DNA of 64,000 bases from NCBI GenBank assembly GCA_946406115.1, contig OX291558.1:22870205-22934204 (forward strand), read 5' to 3'. Below are positions 33,332 through 44,556 of the stretch, in pieces. The translations under genes and the position numbers were made by a program. The notes below the pieces were generated by a model. The model was not told the origin of the DNA. It worked only from the letters and a program-made list of their open reading frames with translations, and made no database searches. Each line of letters starts with the position of its first letter. Within the stretch, counting starts at the first letter, position 1. The stretch comes from Apoda limacodes (taxonomy: Eukaryota; Arthropoda; Insecta; Lepidoptera; Limacodidae).

Positions 33332-33892
33332 TCTGTATCTATACATATAATAAAATGGTAGGAAAGTCAAAACTGTACATTGAATATTTTTTTTGAAGAA
33401 TACTTGGGGTGTGATCTACAATCGATACTGAAGCCAAAAATATAGTTTTTAGAATTTTTGTCTGTTTGTCTGTATGTATGTTCGGGATAAACTCAAAAAG
33501 TACTGCATGAGTTTACTTCAAATTTGGCACGAATATTATTATGAAGTCGGGTCAACGTATAGGCTATATATTATCACGCTATCATCTACGGGGAACGAGC
33601 AGTAAACTTTTATTTCTTCAACGCAATCTGCAACAACGTGAAATCTAACTACGCATATTTGACTTGCTTCTTAATTATTAATTATTCTACTCACACATAG
33701 CCATTTATTTTATGTTAACAAATCATGTTAAGTCATAACTTAGATGTGTTTTAATTTTTCACCGTATTAAAATGTTTCCTATTTGCTAACTAGATGGCGT
33801 TGGCGTCGAATTAGATCGCGCTATGGTTTCGTTTACAAAAAGTGATGTTATAGTATAGCGTTCACGCAGGCGAAATTGCGGGCAGCAGCTAG
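33332..33892 (+). mobile_element. Non-autonomous Helitron, 561 bp, inserted between A and T
   Basis: 5' end TC ('tctgtatctatacatataat'); 3' end 'gcgggcagcagCTAG'. It is flanked by A (33331) and T (33893), as Helitrons are. An unoccupied version of the site occurs about 1 kb further on (34371-34385), where 'ccttA|Ttaaaa' is continuous, which supports both boundaries. No coding capacity, so it depends on a Rep/helicase supplied elsewhere. Confidence 0.8.
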
Positions 33893-34198
33893 TTTAAAAA
33901 CACTAGCTCTTGTTTATGCAGCCCTAGTACGTAAAGTTTAGTTTTTGATGATTTTAGCGATATTTAGTGATATTTTAGCAGTGATAAGGTATGTATGGTA
34001 TATTTTCTTTCTTTATTCTAAGATTTTGTAATGTTTGTTTGTTGTAATGTATGTAACGAAATGCATTTCATAGTCATGTCTGACATAAAAACTAGTTTGT
34101 TTTTGACTTTATGTGAATAATATGTACCTATCTACGAGGAAAAAATAGCAAGTAGGTACCACCTATCAAAATAATATTTGTTTAAATGTTTGATAACA
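33893..34198 (+). repeat. Tandem duplication, copy 1 (right of the Helitron)
   Basis: 'cttgtttatgcagccctagt', 'ttttgatgatttt', 'gaaatgcat', 'aatagcaagtagg' and 'ttaaatgtttgata' recur in this order at 34381-34675. The left flank 'ctttatttgacctta' recurs too. Confidence 0.7.
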
Positions 34199-34339
34199 GG
34201 TATTTATTTGATAATACCTACGTCCGCAGGGCCTAAGTCATGGTAGACTGAGTATAGCCTAAGATTCCGTGAACAAAGAAAGGTTTGTGCCCTGTAGTAG
34301 GGACACAAAGAAACAGGCAAATCCACATAAATGACTTGA

Positions 34340-34675
34340 GTAGTACCAGATATACTCTGTCAGCTTTATTTGACCTTATTAAAAAATACTCGTTCTTATT
34401 TATGCAGTCTTAGTACGTAAATACGCCTAAGTTTAGTTATTTACTGATTATGATGATTTTTCGCACTGAGATAAATGAAGTAAAAGTAGAATTGAATTGT
34501 TGTGTGTCGTTATTAGTGGTTGAAAAGAAATGCATGCTACCATAGTATTTATGGACAGTTATGTCTAATAATTGAATAAGTTTGTTTTCGACTTGGGTAT
34601 CTAGGAGTTAAAACTAACAAATAGCAAGTAGGCATTAGAATAATATCTTTTTAAATGTTTGATACTAATTTGCAG
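34340..34675 (+). repeat. Tandem duplication, copy 2 (with the empty Helitron site)
   Basis: Partner of the region around the Helitron. It reads straight through 'gctttatttgaccttattaa' with no insert. Divergence is considerable, so the duplication is old. Confidence 0.7.
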
Positions 34676-35640
34676 GATTGATTTCTCGGTTCGCCAGAAT
34701 GATAGTAGGTAGAAATAAACTGATTAGAACTATCTATCTGATTTTTTATTCTTTCGCCTGGTATTTTGGGGTCAACGGTCATAGTAATTATGAATGAAAT
34801 CAGCTGTTTCAGGGCTTTGATAATTCAGTTTTAGGTACAAAAGGAAATTTGCTGATTGTTGGGAAACCTGAACATGTTCCGACTTCAGGATATTATTCCG
34901 AACATCTACAAATCAACCCCTATCTACCACTTTCGGCTGTATACACCGTTTCCCTTACATGTTGTATATACCACATACCTACCTATTATTTTGCTACAAT
35001 AATACGTTACAAGATATAGTCGACGATTTATGAAAAGGTTTACGGATGGACCTTTTTAATGCCAAACGGGGAAACCGGGTAAAAGAGTAAGTCCGTCCGT
35101 CTCTACGTATAACACAGTCTTATTATTCTAATATTCGTTCTGATAAAATCAGGCAGGTATCCTATATGAACATAAATAATCTGACAGTTTTGTATTAAAA
35201 ATGACAAAGATATATTAGGGTAGCTCTTCGGAAATAGAATTTAAGTAGTCCAACGAAATTGGACTAAAAATCTTAAAATATGCAAATTAATTTCAATGAA
35301 TATATATATTTGTTTTCCACATTTTACTCCAAAACTTTAAGATAAAAATATGTGAGCACAATTTTTATTCCAACCAAAGAACGCTTTTCAATACCTTTGA
35401 TTACGGCAAGGTACATTGCATTTTACTCGAACACTAGACTAGCTTAGTCAAATTACGATGGAAAAATATAATCAGTTGTCAAGTCAAAATTCAGAAAAAT
35501 CTAAACGTCTTTGGTATATTCTTGATGCACGAGATCGTAAATTATAGGTAGGTACGAGCACCTAACTAAAATAATAACCTAAAGCGACTACGCGCAAAAC
35601 ACAATATCAAACAATTCATTACTTCTACTGCAAATTCTTT
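34676..35640. other. Intron 1 sequence without clear content
   Basis: AT-rich. Nothing recognised. Confidence 0.35.
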
Positions 35641-35645
35641 AAACG

Positions 35646-35711
35646 CACACACACACAAAAAATTGCTGTAGGCATACATAAAGGACGTGTGTGTATGTGT
35701 GTGTGTATTCG
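35646..35711. repeat. CA-run and TG-run facing each other
   Basis: (CA)n at 35646-35658 and (TG)n with a TATG break at about 35687-35708 are complementary and could pair across a 30-base loop. Confidence 0.6.
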
Positions 35712-35879
35712 AAATACTGGACAACGTACAGGACGACGTGAGACACAACCTCCCCGTCCAAATGCTGGCGAAACACTGACACCCACGCCCGCGCAGGGAC
35801 CCGCTTGTTTTCAGCAACCCGTAATTTAGGTTTTCTTCAATTTTCTTAGGGAAATATTTTTGGATTTTAAAACGAAATG

Positions 35880-36228
35880 TCACAATTAAAAAACAACTAA
35901 GCTGTCACATTTTGGTGCAGGAGCGATCAAAATCGTCGTGTTATAAATAATAAAAAAAATTACATATATAGTATAGGAGTTAAAAAAATTAGTCAACGGT
36001 AATCTTGAACGTGCCATTTTTTTAAATTTCCAAAAAACTTTATGAATATGTTCCTTGTTTAGAGTTAGTAACTGTTTTATAGAAAAACTGCGATATTAAG
36101 ATAGCAAAATAAATAACTTTCTCATTTCTTTTGTACTTTTATTTATACACAACCTTAACATTTATACATAACAATTTAAAAATGGACTAATAAAGTAAGC
36201 CACGCGTGCATTTGTGTAAAAAAATATA
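35880..36228. other. Intron 1 sequence without clear content
   Basis: AT-rich. Nothing recognised. Confidence 0.35.
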
Positions 36229-36556
36229 TTTAAATTTAAAAAACACCCAACGCAAAAACGAATAGCAAACATTTAAAAAGTCAAAAATAATATGTATCGT
36301 TATTCATCAAACACACATGTGGATGGTGTACTTCTGTACGTGAGTGCTACTGAATTGTTTTTCGCGGATTTGCAAGGTAATAACATTCAATCATTATTTA
36401 AACGAGCATACCATATCGTGCCATCCATAAATTTCTAAAATTAAAATATATAGGTATCACTCAATCGAATTCGATGGTTTACGACACGTATTATTTTTGA
36501 CTTTTTTAAATGTTTGCTTTTCTTTTTAAGTTGGGGGTTTTTAATATTTTTAATTC
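36229..36556. mobile_element. Fold-back (MITE-like) element with ~70-bp inverted ends
   Basis: 'gcaaacatttaaaaagtcaa' followed by 'aaataat' near 36266-36292 is repeated in reverse near 36489-36523, along with flanking 'aacacccaac' and 'gttgggggttt'. The interior is about 190 bp with no ORF. Confidence 0.65.
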
Positions 36557-36654
36557 AATTTTTTTAAACTTATTTAGAAAAGAAGTTATTATTAGTACAT
36601 ACATGATATGCCTTCGGGCTTATGTTATTGTTTGACTATACGTTTGGGCTTATA

Positions 36655-36695
36655 GGCTGCCTTGCCAATATACCCACCGTTTACTGGCAAGGCAA
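36655..36695. other. Short hairpin
   Basis: 'tgccttgcca' and 'tggcaaggca' are perfectly complementary around a 17-base loop. The surrounding 36600-37170 region repeats a 'gatatgcct...cttatgttattgt' motif twice. Confidence 0.5.
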
Positions 36696-37379
36696 CCTTC
36701 CCGGTTATGCAGGGGAGCAGCCACTAGAGTTTCGGTGCATATTGTTATTAATTGTATTCGTGTCTTTTTCATTGTGTTATTTGTATGCTTATGTTTAGTA
36801 ATAGTCGTGACTTAGAGTTTAGTTTGTATTCTATAGGAGTTTACAGTTGTGAGCGTTTTTAAGATATTTAGTAGTTTGTTTGGTTTGGTGCTTACGTAAT
36901 CTCGTATCTCGTATTTAGTTATTAATCCCTTTGTCTAATATGATTGTAATTAATTTGTGTTACTCATTTTTCTTTTCAATTTTAAATTTAAGAATGTTAA
37001 ATTAATTTAAAAAAAGTTATTCTTTTTAATTTTAAATTTAATTTTTGTTTAAATAATTTTAAACTTAGTTACAATTAAACTTAAGACACCCCTCTTTTTG
37101 CGTCGGGGGCTAAAAAAGTTATGATAAGTCCAGTTATATCTGTGATATGCCTGTGGACCTATGTTATTGTACAGCCATCATCGTAATGTAAATAGATTAA
37201 ATACTGATCAAAACTGAATCCAAACACGACATATCTGCTATTATTTTTTCTAGAGTCTTATAGTGTGCTGGGTATATTATAGGCTGCAGAATCAGAACAA
37301 GAATTCCATAATCTTGCAATGTTAAGTAGCATATATGAGTGTTTAAATTTTAGGTCACACATATGTTTAAAAGTAAAGT

Positions 37380-37590
37380 AAATACCCATTATGCGTAGAG
37401 GATCCCTACCGCAGATAACGAAAGTGGTGATGACTTTGAAACGGTTGAACGGATTATGATAAAAAAGGTCTAAGAACCACCGCTAGAAAATCTGTTTTCA
37501 AATAAAAAAAATCCACATCCAAATCGGTTCATCCGTTTAAGAGCTACGATGTTACAGATGTCAGACACACATAGCGGTCAAACTTATGAT
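37380..37590 (+). repeat. Dispersed repeat fragment
   Basis: 'caaatcggttcatccgttta' then 'cacacatagcggtcaaactt' resembles the ends of common short lepidopteran repeats. Related to 8.57-8.70 kb. Confidence 0.45.
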
Positions 37591-37635
37591 ATCGCTCTTT
37601 TTCCAACGGGGTTTAAAAAAAGGGGCGCGTGTACT

Positions 37636-37713
37636 GTTTTTTTTTTTTTATACCACTAAGGTGGCAAACAAGCCTACGGTCCGCCTGATGGTAAGCTGTC
37701 ACCGTAGCCTATG
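37636..37713 (-). mobile_element. LINE 3' end fragment, inverted
   Basis: Poly(T), 'taccactaaggtggcaaac' and 'ggtccgcctgatggtaagc' up to 'accgtagcctatg'. 5'-truncated copy of the LINE at 45-47 kb. Confidence 0.75.
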
Positions 37714-37960
37714 TACTGTAGTGTTAAAACTACAATTTAATATATTATACGATGAAAACATTATTTTGACATCACTTAAGGTTTAAAATGATTTGAATTT
37801 ATGTCAGGTTTACTAAATAATTGTTGGCCACTAAAAAAAATTTACGAGAATTTTTATATGACATTATTTTAAATGAGGAAATTTTTATTTTCACTCAAAC
37901 AAATAAAATTTAAGTCCCTAAAATGTACTATCACACACTGTCGAGAAAACCCTTTACATA

Positions 37961-38280
37961 CAAAAAGCATTGGTAATGAAACTGTTTGTATACAAGAAGC
38001 ATTACTAGTGTAACTCTTTTCATACAAAAGCATTACTGGTGTAACTCTTTGAATACAAAAACCATTACTAGTGTAACTCTTTTCATACAAAAGCATCAGT
38101 AGTGTAACTTTTTACACACAAAAGCATTACTAGTGTAACTCTTTGCATACAAAAAAAGCATTACTAGTGTAACTCTTTTCATACAAAAGCATCAGTAGTG
38201 TAACTTTTAACACAAAAAAGCATTACTAGTGTAACTCTTTGCAAACAAAAAAGCATTACTAGTGTAACCCTTTGCATATA
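37961..38280. repeat. Minisatellite of about ten 29-34-bp units in FAS intron 1
   Basis: Consensus 'aaaagcattactagtgtaac' plus 'tctttgcatac'. Variants ('gcatcagtagtgtaac', 'tttcatac', 'ttacacac') recur in a three-unit order, suggesting a higher-order period of about 95 bp. It ends about 190 bp downstream (minus strand) of the exon 1 donor. The apparent repeated peptide on the minus strand is a by-product. Confidence 0.85.
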
Positions 38281-38472
38281 AAAAATCATGCAAGCATTGA
38301 ATAATAAGGTAAAAAATTTAAGTATAAGAAATATTTTTAAGGAGAAAAATTTTAAATTTCGTCAAAGTGATACCTACAGTTTAAAATTAAACATAAAGAC
38401 GATTACTTACGATTACGATACTTTGCTTGTTATTACTTAGTCGTCAATTGAAAGATAAACGATAAAACCTAC

Positions 38473-38631
38473 CTTGTTATAAAGGTTCCTCTTAAAATCT
38501 AAGATATTTTCTGAACTTGGAAAAATGCCTGACATTCCACTTATTACAACTTCTTCACCAGTCAAGGTAGCTGGTTGCCGAGTTTGAACATTTTCTCCAC
38601 CGATATTGGTCTCTTGAGGAGTAGGAACCAT
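38473..38631 (-). CDS. FASN: Fatty acid synthase-like gene, coding exon 1 (N-terminus of the ketoacyl synthase domain)
   Basis: First coding exon of a multidomain type I fatty acid synthase-like protein. The ATG at 38631 reads MVPTPQET and has a good insect start context (AAA before, G after). The same frame extends upstream only to a TTG, so I take the ATG. The exon gives 53 residues: a polar leader, then GEEVVISGMSGIFPSS, the first beta strand of a KS domain as in animal FAS, and it ends at NLYNK. The donor is AAG|GTAGGT, phase 0. The reading continues naturally into VDMVTDKDPRW in exon 2, matching the usual FAS 'NLxNKVDMVT' segment. KS condenses acyl chains with malonyl-ACP in the cytosol. 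Recognition as FAS is firm, but which insect FAS paralogue it is remains unclear. Confidence 0.9.
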
Positions 38632-38650
38632 TTTCAAAGACCCTTGAAAA
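38632..38650 (-). other. Possible 3' splice site of a 5' leader intron ahead of the FAS start codon
   Basis: Upstream of the FAS ATG the minus strand reads TATTTTTTCAAG followed by GGTCTTTGAAAATG. A pyrimidine-rich stretch ending in AAG, ten bases before the ATG, could be an acceptor joining a distant non-coding first exon. No TATA or initiator signal is obvious right next to the ATG. AAG acceptors are weaker than CAG or TAG, so this is only a suggestion. Confidence 0.3.
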
Positions 38651-38875
38651 AATATACAACCGATACGGGCGGAATTTAAGTGTTAATAAAAGCTGTGTAT
38701 ATTCCAAAGGGGAAAATACATATATATATACCTACCAATATTTCTAGGTAGGGTAGGCAGAGGCTAATCGAATCACTGGGCGTAATCGAAGTAAGAAATG
38801 GGGAAAATTCAAATTACTGCTCTACATTGAACGCAGCTATGGAAACTGGTCACTTTGTCCTTGCCCCTTGCGTCT

Positions 38876-39010
38876 GTTGCTATTAGCCTATGGACGCTTG
38901 CAACACCTAGGGTATACTCGCGCGTTGCCGACCCTTCAATACATGTTTTCCAAAGATCAATTCAAAATTCAAATATCCTTTATTGCACTGATTTAAAAAA
39001 TTATATATGT
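38876..39010 (-). mobile_element. LINE 3' end fragments, inverted
   Basis: 'tagcctatggacgcttgcaa' and 'gcgcgttgccgacccttc' (38880-38936) are the C-terminal end of the 45-47 kb LINE family in reverse. 'attcaaatatcctttattgc' (38964-38984) looks like the inverted tail of another LINE. Confidence 0.6.
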
Positions 39011-39900
39011 TTAAGTAGAATCGTGTATTTTGGGGCAAATTGGATCAGTATTTAAAATGTTGATAGCTTATTTATATCAAATTTCTTATTGTTTCAGATG
39101 GTTTAGACATACATAAAAAAATATAAGAAAAAACTTTGGGCGAAGAAAGATATACACTCACTAATATAAGATTAGATAAATTGCAGTGCACGTTAAAAGT
39201 AGTGCCACAAAAAACAGCGCTGATAGAAGAGGTAACAAAGGACCATACAATTATGATTTATGTGCCAATAACTGTCTTTATTTTTACTATCAACAAATTT
39301 TAGAACCGAATAACCCAAGAAGATTTAAGTACTAGATAATTATAAGTGTCAACTACGTAGACCAGAATAAAGGCTACTTACAGTTCAATTAATAAACACA
39401 ATGTTTTTTCTAGAGAAATTGTATTTTGATACCCGTAAAATGGAATTAATCCAATTCGCCTCGGTCTACTCTAATCTATTCTTGTATTTGGTTAGCATTC
39501 AAATAATATAAACATATACCAATGTTGAATTTCCATAGCAATTTTACAATAAATAATCGACAGTGTACCTTTGGAGCGCACGATTTTTTAAACAAAGTTA
39601 ATGGCCTGAGAATGATACTTTTTATTCCGATTTAGTGTTACCACAGGAACATTTTTATCTTTTTTTAAATATACGAAATATTTTATTTATCGACACCATA
39701 TTGGGGCACCCAAATGGCAAGATTTTTGGCACAGATATAGGTAAGATGACAAAGACAGATAAATAATATTATTTGTCTCTACCGAAAGTTACTCCGCCGG
39801 GAACATATTTTTCGCAAATTTCGAATATTTTAATTTTTCGCCGTAATGCCTAGATTTTGTCACAGATAAAGATGAAAAGATAAAAATATCACTGTTTGGT
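39011..39900. other. Sequence upstream of the FAS start without clear content
   Basis: AT-rich. No TATA or initiator cluster or coding remnant could be assigned. Confidence 0.35.
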
Positions 39901-39904
39901 CACC

Positions 39905-41935
39905 GAAGCAGCCTGGGAGGCACTTGTAAATGCTACTATACATTATGATGTTTTTTGGTCGGATCATTTTCCCCTGGAGATTCAATTAGACCTTAATTGT
40001 ATCATAAGAAAAAAGTTCTTCTCACCTGTGAAACTGTCACTTAAAAACCAGGTCAGATGGGGGTAAAAAACACAGCATCAATTAGATTGGTACAGTTAGC
40101 TGTGTCATGATAAATTACGACTAATTGAGTTTCCGGCGGAGATGAGAGACTGTTGTGATAAGACTTGTGCGAATACAGAGCATAAAAATATCATTAATAT
40201 TATGTATAAACAAATTGTAATTATACTAAGAGAGGCAGCAAAAAATACCTATGAATGTAAAAGGGGGGGCAATAAAAAACGTATTACTAAAATTAAAGTG
40301 GTGCCAAGACAATGAAAAACAAATACAGATGGACATATTTGCCACACATAAAAGACTTCAAACAGTTTTGGAAAGAGACAAATACTCTGAACCCAAAATC
40401 AAGTGTCCCCACGAGCATAGAGGGAGTCTGTGAACCTGACCAAATATCTAATTTATTTAAAGCACATTTTAAAGTAGAATCAATCTTGCGATCGCGGTCC
40501 TCGGTGCTCGAGGAAGAGGTAGGGTATTTTAAGGCTAAAGATGTAAGTGAGGTGATACATTCTATGTCACGTGGGAAGTCACCGGGTCATGACGACCTCA
40601 CTATCGAGCACCTGAGATTTGCGGGTGCACACCTACCTAGAGTTCTAAATTTGCTGTTTTCTTTATGTATTGCTCATGCTTATCTACCCGAGGACTTAAT
40701 TAAGACGATTGTTGTGACAATACTTAAAAATCAGATAAGAGGAACTATCGGCCAATTTCACTGGCGACAATCATAGCAAAGGTCTTTGACGGCTTGCTTA
40801 AGAGACAGCTTAAAATGCATTTAGACCTTCATGACAACCAGTTCGGGTTTTGCCCTGGGCTATCTACTGAAACTGCTATTCTGTGCCTCAAGCATGCCGT
40901 CAGATATTATACTAGTAGGAAGACTCCTATATTTGCATGTTTTCTAGATCTATCTAAGGCGTTTGACCTGGTAAACTATGATATTCTGTGGAATAAGTGT
41001 GTTAGTGAAACGACTTTACCGAAAAACTTGATAAACCTTTTTAGGTATTGGTATAACAATCAAACTAATCATGTAAAGTGGGAAGCTTCACTATCGGACG
41101 TTTACAGGTTGGAATGTGGAGTGAGGCAGGGGGGGGGGCTAAGTTCTCCTACGCTATTTAATCTGTACATGAACGGTCTGATTGTTGAGCTTAGCAGCAG
41201 TGGAGTCGGCTGCTACATAGGAGAAACTTGTTACAATAATATTAGTTACGCCGATGATATGGTGCTGCTGAGACCTTCGATCAGGGCTCTTAGGAAACTA
41301 ATTAAAATATGTGAGACATATGCAGTGACACATGGTCTTAGATACAATGTTAAAAAAAGCGAAATGCTTATTTTAAAGCAGGCAAAAAGACCTACACTGA
41401 GATACCTTCGGTACAGTTGGGGGGTACAAATTTAGTTAGGGTGACTCAATTGAAATATCTGGGACACTGGGTTTCTGAGGATATGTTCAATGATGCCGAC
41501 ATGGATCGTGAACTTAGGGCGCTGGCGACTAGAGCGAATATGGTTGCCCGTAGGTTTTCCCGGTGTAGTAAGGAAGTGAAACTAACACTCTTTAAGGCGT
41601 ACTGTCAAACCTTCTATACGTGCAGCCTGTGGTTTGATTATAAGCGTAAGTCGTATAGTGCCCTACGTGTACAGTATAACAACGCTTTGAGGATGCTTCT
41701 GGGGCTGCCTCGGTACTGCAGTGCTTCAGGAATGATGGCGGAAAGGCGAATAGACAGCTTTCCTGCTATTTTGCGCAAAAGAGTAGCCTCCCTACTACAC
41801 AGAGTCCGGGGCAGCCCCAATTCTCTTCTGAAGCCTGAAAGGTTTCAGTGTCCAATTTTAAGACACTGGAACTTATTACATGTTTGTTCCAGGCCAGCAA
41901 TATTCAGTGCTAGATAAACTAATAGGCTTTATCTA
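39905..41935 (+). pseudogene. LINE C: non-LTR retrotransposon reverse transcriptase, nearly readable
   Basis: Begins in the last endonuclease block (VFWSDHFPLEIQLDL near 39950), passes a decayed linker (REAAKNTYECKRGG near 40230), and then has a long RT. Landmarks are GKSPGHDDLTIEHL (near 40574), RPISLA (near 40755), QFGFCPGLSTE (near 40840), FLDLSKAFDLVNYDIL (near 40940), CGVRQGG...LSSPTLF (near 41115), SYADDMVLL (near 41243), YNVKKSEMLI (near 41344) and LKYLGHWVS (near 41450). Frameshifts near 40742 and 41410 split the RT, and a G-run sits beside the VRQGG box. The YADD box is intact. The family differs from the other LINEs here; it looks CR1/Jockey-group but is not assigned. Confidence 0.85.
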
Positions 41936-42130
41936 GTACAGAATAATATTTATTTTTAATTTGTAATCTGTAATTTGACTACTAACATATTTCTAAGATT
42001 CTATAAATACTAACGATATATGGAGATAATCTAAAATAAATGAATAATAATAAAAAAATTTTTTTAAAAATTATCCCAATTATTAGCTCTTAAAGATAGA
42101 TGCCTATATACTTAGATACAGTTAGAGTTA
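41936..42130 (+). other. LINE C 3' end and A-rich tail
   Basis: AT-rich stretch with 'aataataataaaaaaatt' near 42042-42060, a likely 3' terminus of LINE C. Confidence 0.4.
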
Positions 42131-42655
42131 TCTATACTAATATTATAAAGAGGAAAAATTTGATTGTTTGTATTGAATAGGCTCCGAAACTACTGGACCG
42201 ATTTGAAAAATTCTTTTACCATTAGAAGCCAACATTATCCTTGATAAACATAGGCTACTTTTTACCACAGGGAAAATGCTTCATTCCTACGGGAAAACGG
42301 GTAATAGGACAACGGGTAGTGAGAATTATCCTTCCGTACATATCTTTTTCACATAACTTTTAAACAGCTAAACCGATTGAGTTGCAATGGATATTTAGAT
42401 GGTTTCCTGGATGATTTAAAAATACAATTAGACCCGGCAATTGGCGCTGCTTTTGGTATGTCAACTACTAAACGGCTTGACCGATTGGGTTGAAATTTTG
42501 TATGTGTATTTTCATGGTTTCACAGACACAAATGTATTATGCCATTAAAGAGGAAAGATTTGATTGTTTGTTTTTCGTCTATAAATGAGGTGTTGCTGTA
42601 AGAGCCTACGCCGATAACAAAATTCAGGGCGGGCGAAGCCGCTGGCAGAAGCTAG
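42131..42655 (+). mobile_element. Non-autonomous Helitron, 525 bp, clean ends
   Basis: Starts TC ('tctatactaatattataaag') after A (42130). It ends 'gccgctggcagaagCTAG' before T (42656), with a GGC-GAA-GCC stem just upstream of the end. Internal 'actggaccgatttgaaaaat' is typical of this abundant lepidopteran family. No coding capacity. Confidence 0.8.
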
Positions 42656-43309
42656 TGGTTTAATATTGATATTCTGGGTAGAGAGTTCCCACAAGACTTC
42701 TTTCGCCGGATGATACCGTAGGCAATTATTATTTTATGCAGCAACGGAGCAACTTGATTTTCGACACATAGATAGCTGGAGTGATGAAGATGGACATAGA
42801 ATACTTTTCACTCTATCCCTACAAAAAGATAGGTTATGGGCCAAAGAGTGACCTGGCAGTGGCATGTGTAACTTATTATGTTTTTTACTCCTTTTTCACA
42901 CCCACTTAACTGATTTGGATTTGGAAGAGGTTTTCAATTTTTTTCTATGTTTTTAACCTCAAAATTCCGTCGTTTATAAACCGATTTGATTTTTTTTTAC
43001 ATATATGAAGTAGTTAATCCACAGATTGGTCCCATTATAATTTAGTAAGAATTATTGGTCCTAGACAACCAAAATAAGGTAAGAAAATGTCTTAAGTTGT
43101 ATCATTGTAGAGTTGGATTATTTCGATGACATGCCGGTCTCTACCTCTAGACCGGCCACGAAATTTCTGCATAGCGGTGGCACTACTGTCAATGAGATTA
43201 ACAAAGTAATATACAATAGAATTATTGCTCCACATTTTAATACGTGAAAACTTAGAAAAGCGCACTCTAGTTGACAACCCAACAGTTCAAAAATAGTATT
43301 TAATAACTT
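42656..43309. other. Unassigned sequence; one small palindrome
   Basis: 'gccggtct' and 'agaccggc' around 8 bases near 43133 could pair. 'attccgtcgtttataaaccg' near 42965 looks like part of a dispersed repeat. No gene was seen. Confidence 0.35.
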
Positions 43310-43390
43310 TGATATTTCAAAAGTGTTTGTAAAAACTTGAATAAAAAAAATTACTTTGGCTTTGAAATTGACTTTGACTTTGAAGGCTGG
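43310..43390 (+). mobile_element. LINE 3' end fragment with a TTTGAC-type tail
   Basis: 'aaaagtgtttgtaaaaactt' followed by 'gactttgactttgaa'. Matches 26.9 kb. Confidence 0.55.
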
Positions 43391-43967
43391 GTGCTTGGAG
43401 TTGCGCTGTGGATTCCAAATCGTAACTCATTAAAATTTGGTACGCACTTTGATTTAAATTAAAAAAACATTTGTAAGAAATTATTGAACGTGACATTTTC
43501 TAAAAGTATAAATGTTGAAGACTATCAGTTAAAATAAAAAAACAACCTCAATTTGTGAAACGCTTAGTGTCAACAATAATCTCCAGCGCGTTTCAGACAC
43601 CATTGTGGCGATTTGCGGATTTTTTTGCGTAGTGTGTGGGGTTTCATATAACGAATTCCCATAGAGTGAAAAAAATCAGTATGGAAACGCATCGCAACGA
43701 ACCACAAGCATGCGTCCCTTTTCCTTTTAGCACTTTCCTTGTGTCATTCACACCATTCACATTTTACAAAGGTAAAAATGTACGAAATTTTACCGAAGTG
43801 CAGGGTAGGCCTAACAATTTTTTTTGAAATTTTATGCTTTTCACATTATACATTTTGACAGACAGTAAAAGAAAAAGCTGATTTGACGTTTTAATTTAAC
43901 CAAAACCAAATCGTATGTCGTTAATCTATAACTTCGTCCTTTCTGTGCATTCATCTGTTTGTTAAAT
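43391..43967. other. Unassigned AT-rich sequence
   Basis: A 63-codon open frame at 43636-43827 has no recognisable motif. Nothing else was seen. Confidence 0.35.
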
Positions 43968-44070
43968 ATAAGGGTTCCGTAGTCAAACGGCATGAACGGA
44001 TTCCGTCATGTCTATCCATTCTTTAATTTGTCAATCTGAAGTTAAAAACGGTGGCCATTATTTAATATAG
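43968..44070 (-). repeat. End of the 'ggaaccct' dispersed repeat, inverted
   Basis: 'agggttccgtagtcaaacgg' is the reverse of the end seen at 18.2 and 29.4 kb. Confidence 0.5.
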
Positions 44071-44556
44071 TCATATCTGTCAATCCCCAGTTCCTTATCA
44101 TTAAATTGCATAATTTTAAATTTTAAATTTGTAATTTTGTTAGATAATGTAAGAATATTATAAAAGTTTTAATTATATAATAAATTACTGTGATGGAAAT
44201 TCACATCATCATGCAAATTCAGTAGTTATGGTTGGTACAAAAGAAATAAATAACACATTTATGAACTATTTTTATTTTATTGTCTAGTATACCTCACATT
44301 TGGATTATTCATTATAATATTTAATAGAACAGTTATTATTCTTGTTAAGACATAGATACTGTGCACTTTGGGTATTTGCACCTTACTGAACCACTATATT
44401 CTGGCAAGTGGTCAATGCCATCTTTCCTAACATCTCTAGGAGGTGAAGTAGCTGAAAATCATTTTTTTCTCTTTGCCTGGAATCCTTGTTCTAAGACACT
44501 AGTGCAAGAATAAGCATATTTTGCTGGTTCCTTTGTTGCACAATACAACGGCCAAT

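Noticed and set aside
35566..35883. 105-codon minus-strand frame with His-Thr repeats
   Set aside because: The HTHTHT stretch is the translated TG/CA microsatellite; the rest shows no family match.
37869..38096. Repeated-peptide frame (LLYEKSYTSN)
   Set aside because: Product of translating the minisatellite at 37961-38280, not a protein.
37961..38280. Possible CRISPR array
   Set aside because: Direct short repeats with no unique spacers, in a eukaryotic intron; it is a minisatellite.
38632..38637. Upstream extension of FAS exon 1 from a TTG
   Set aside because: A TTG start is unlikely in an insect nuclear gene; the ATG at 38631 has a good context.
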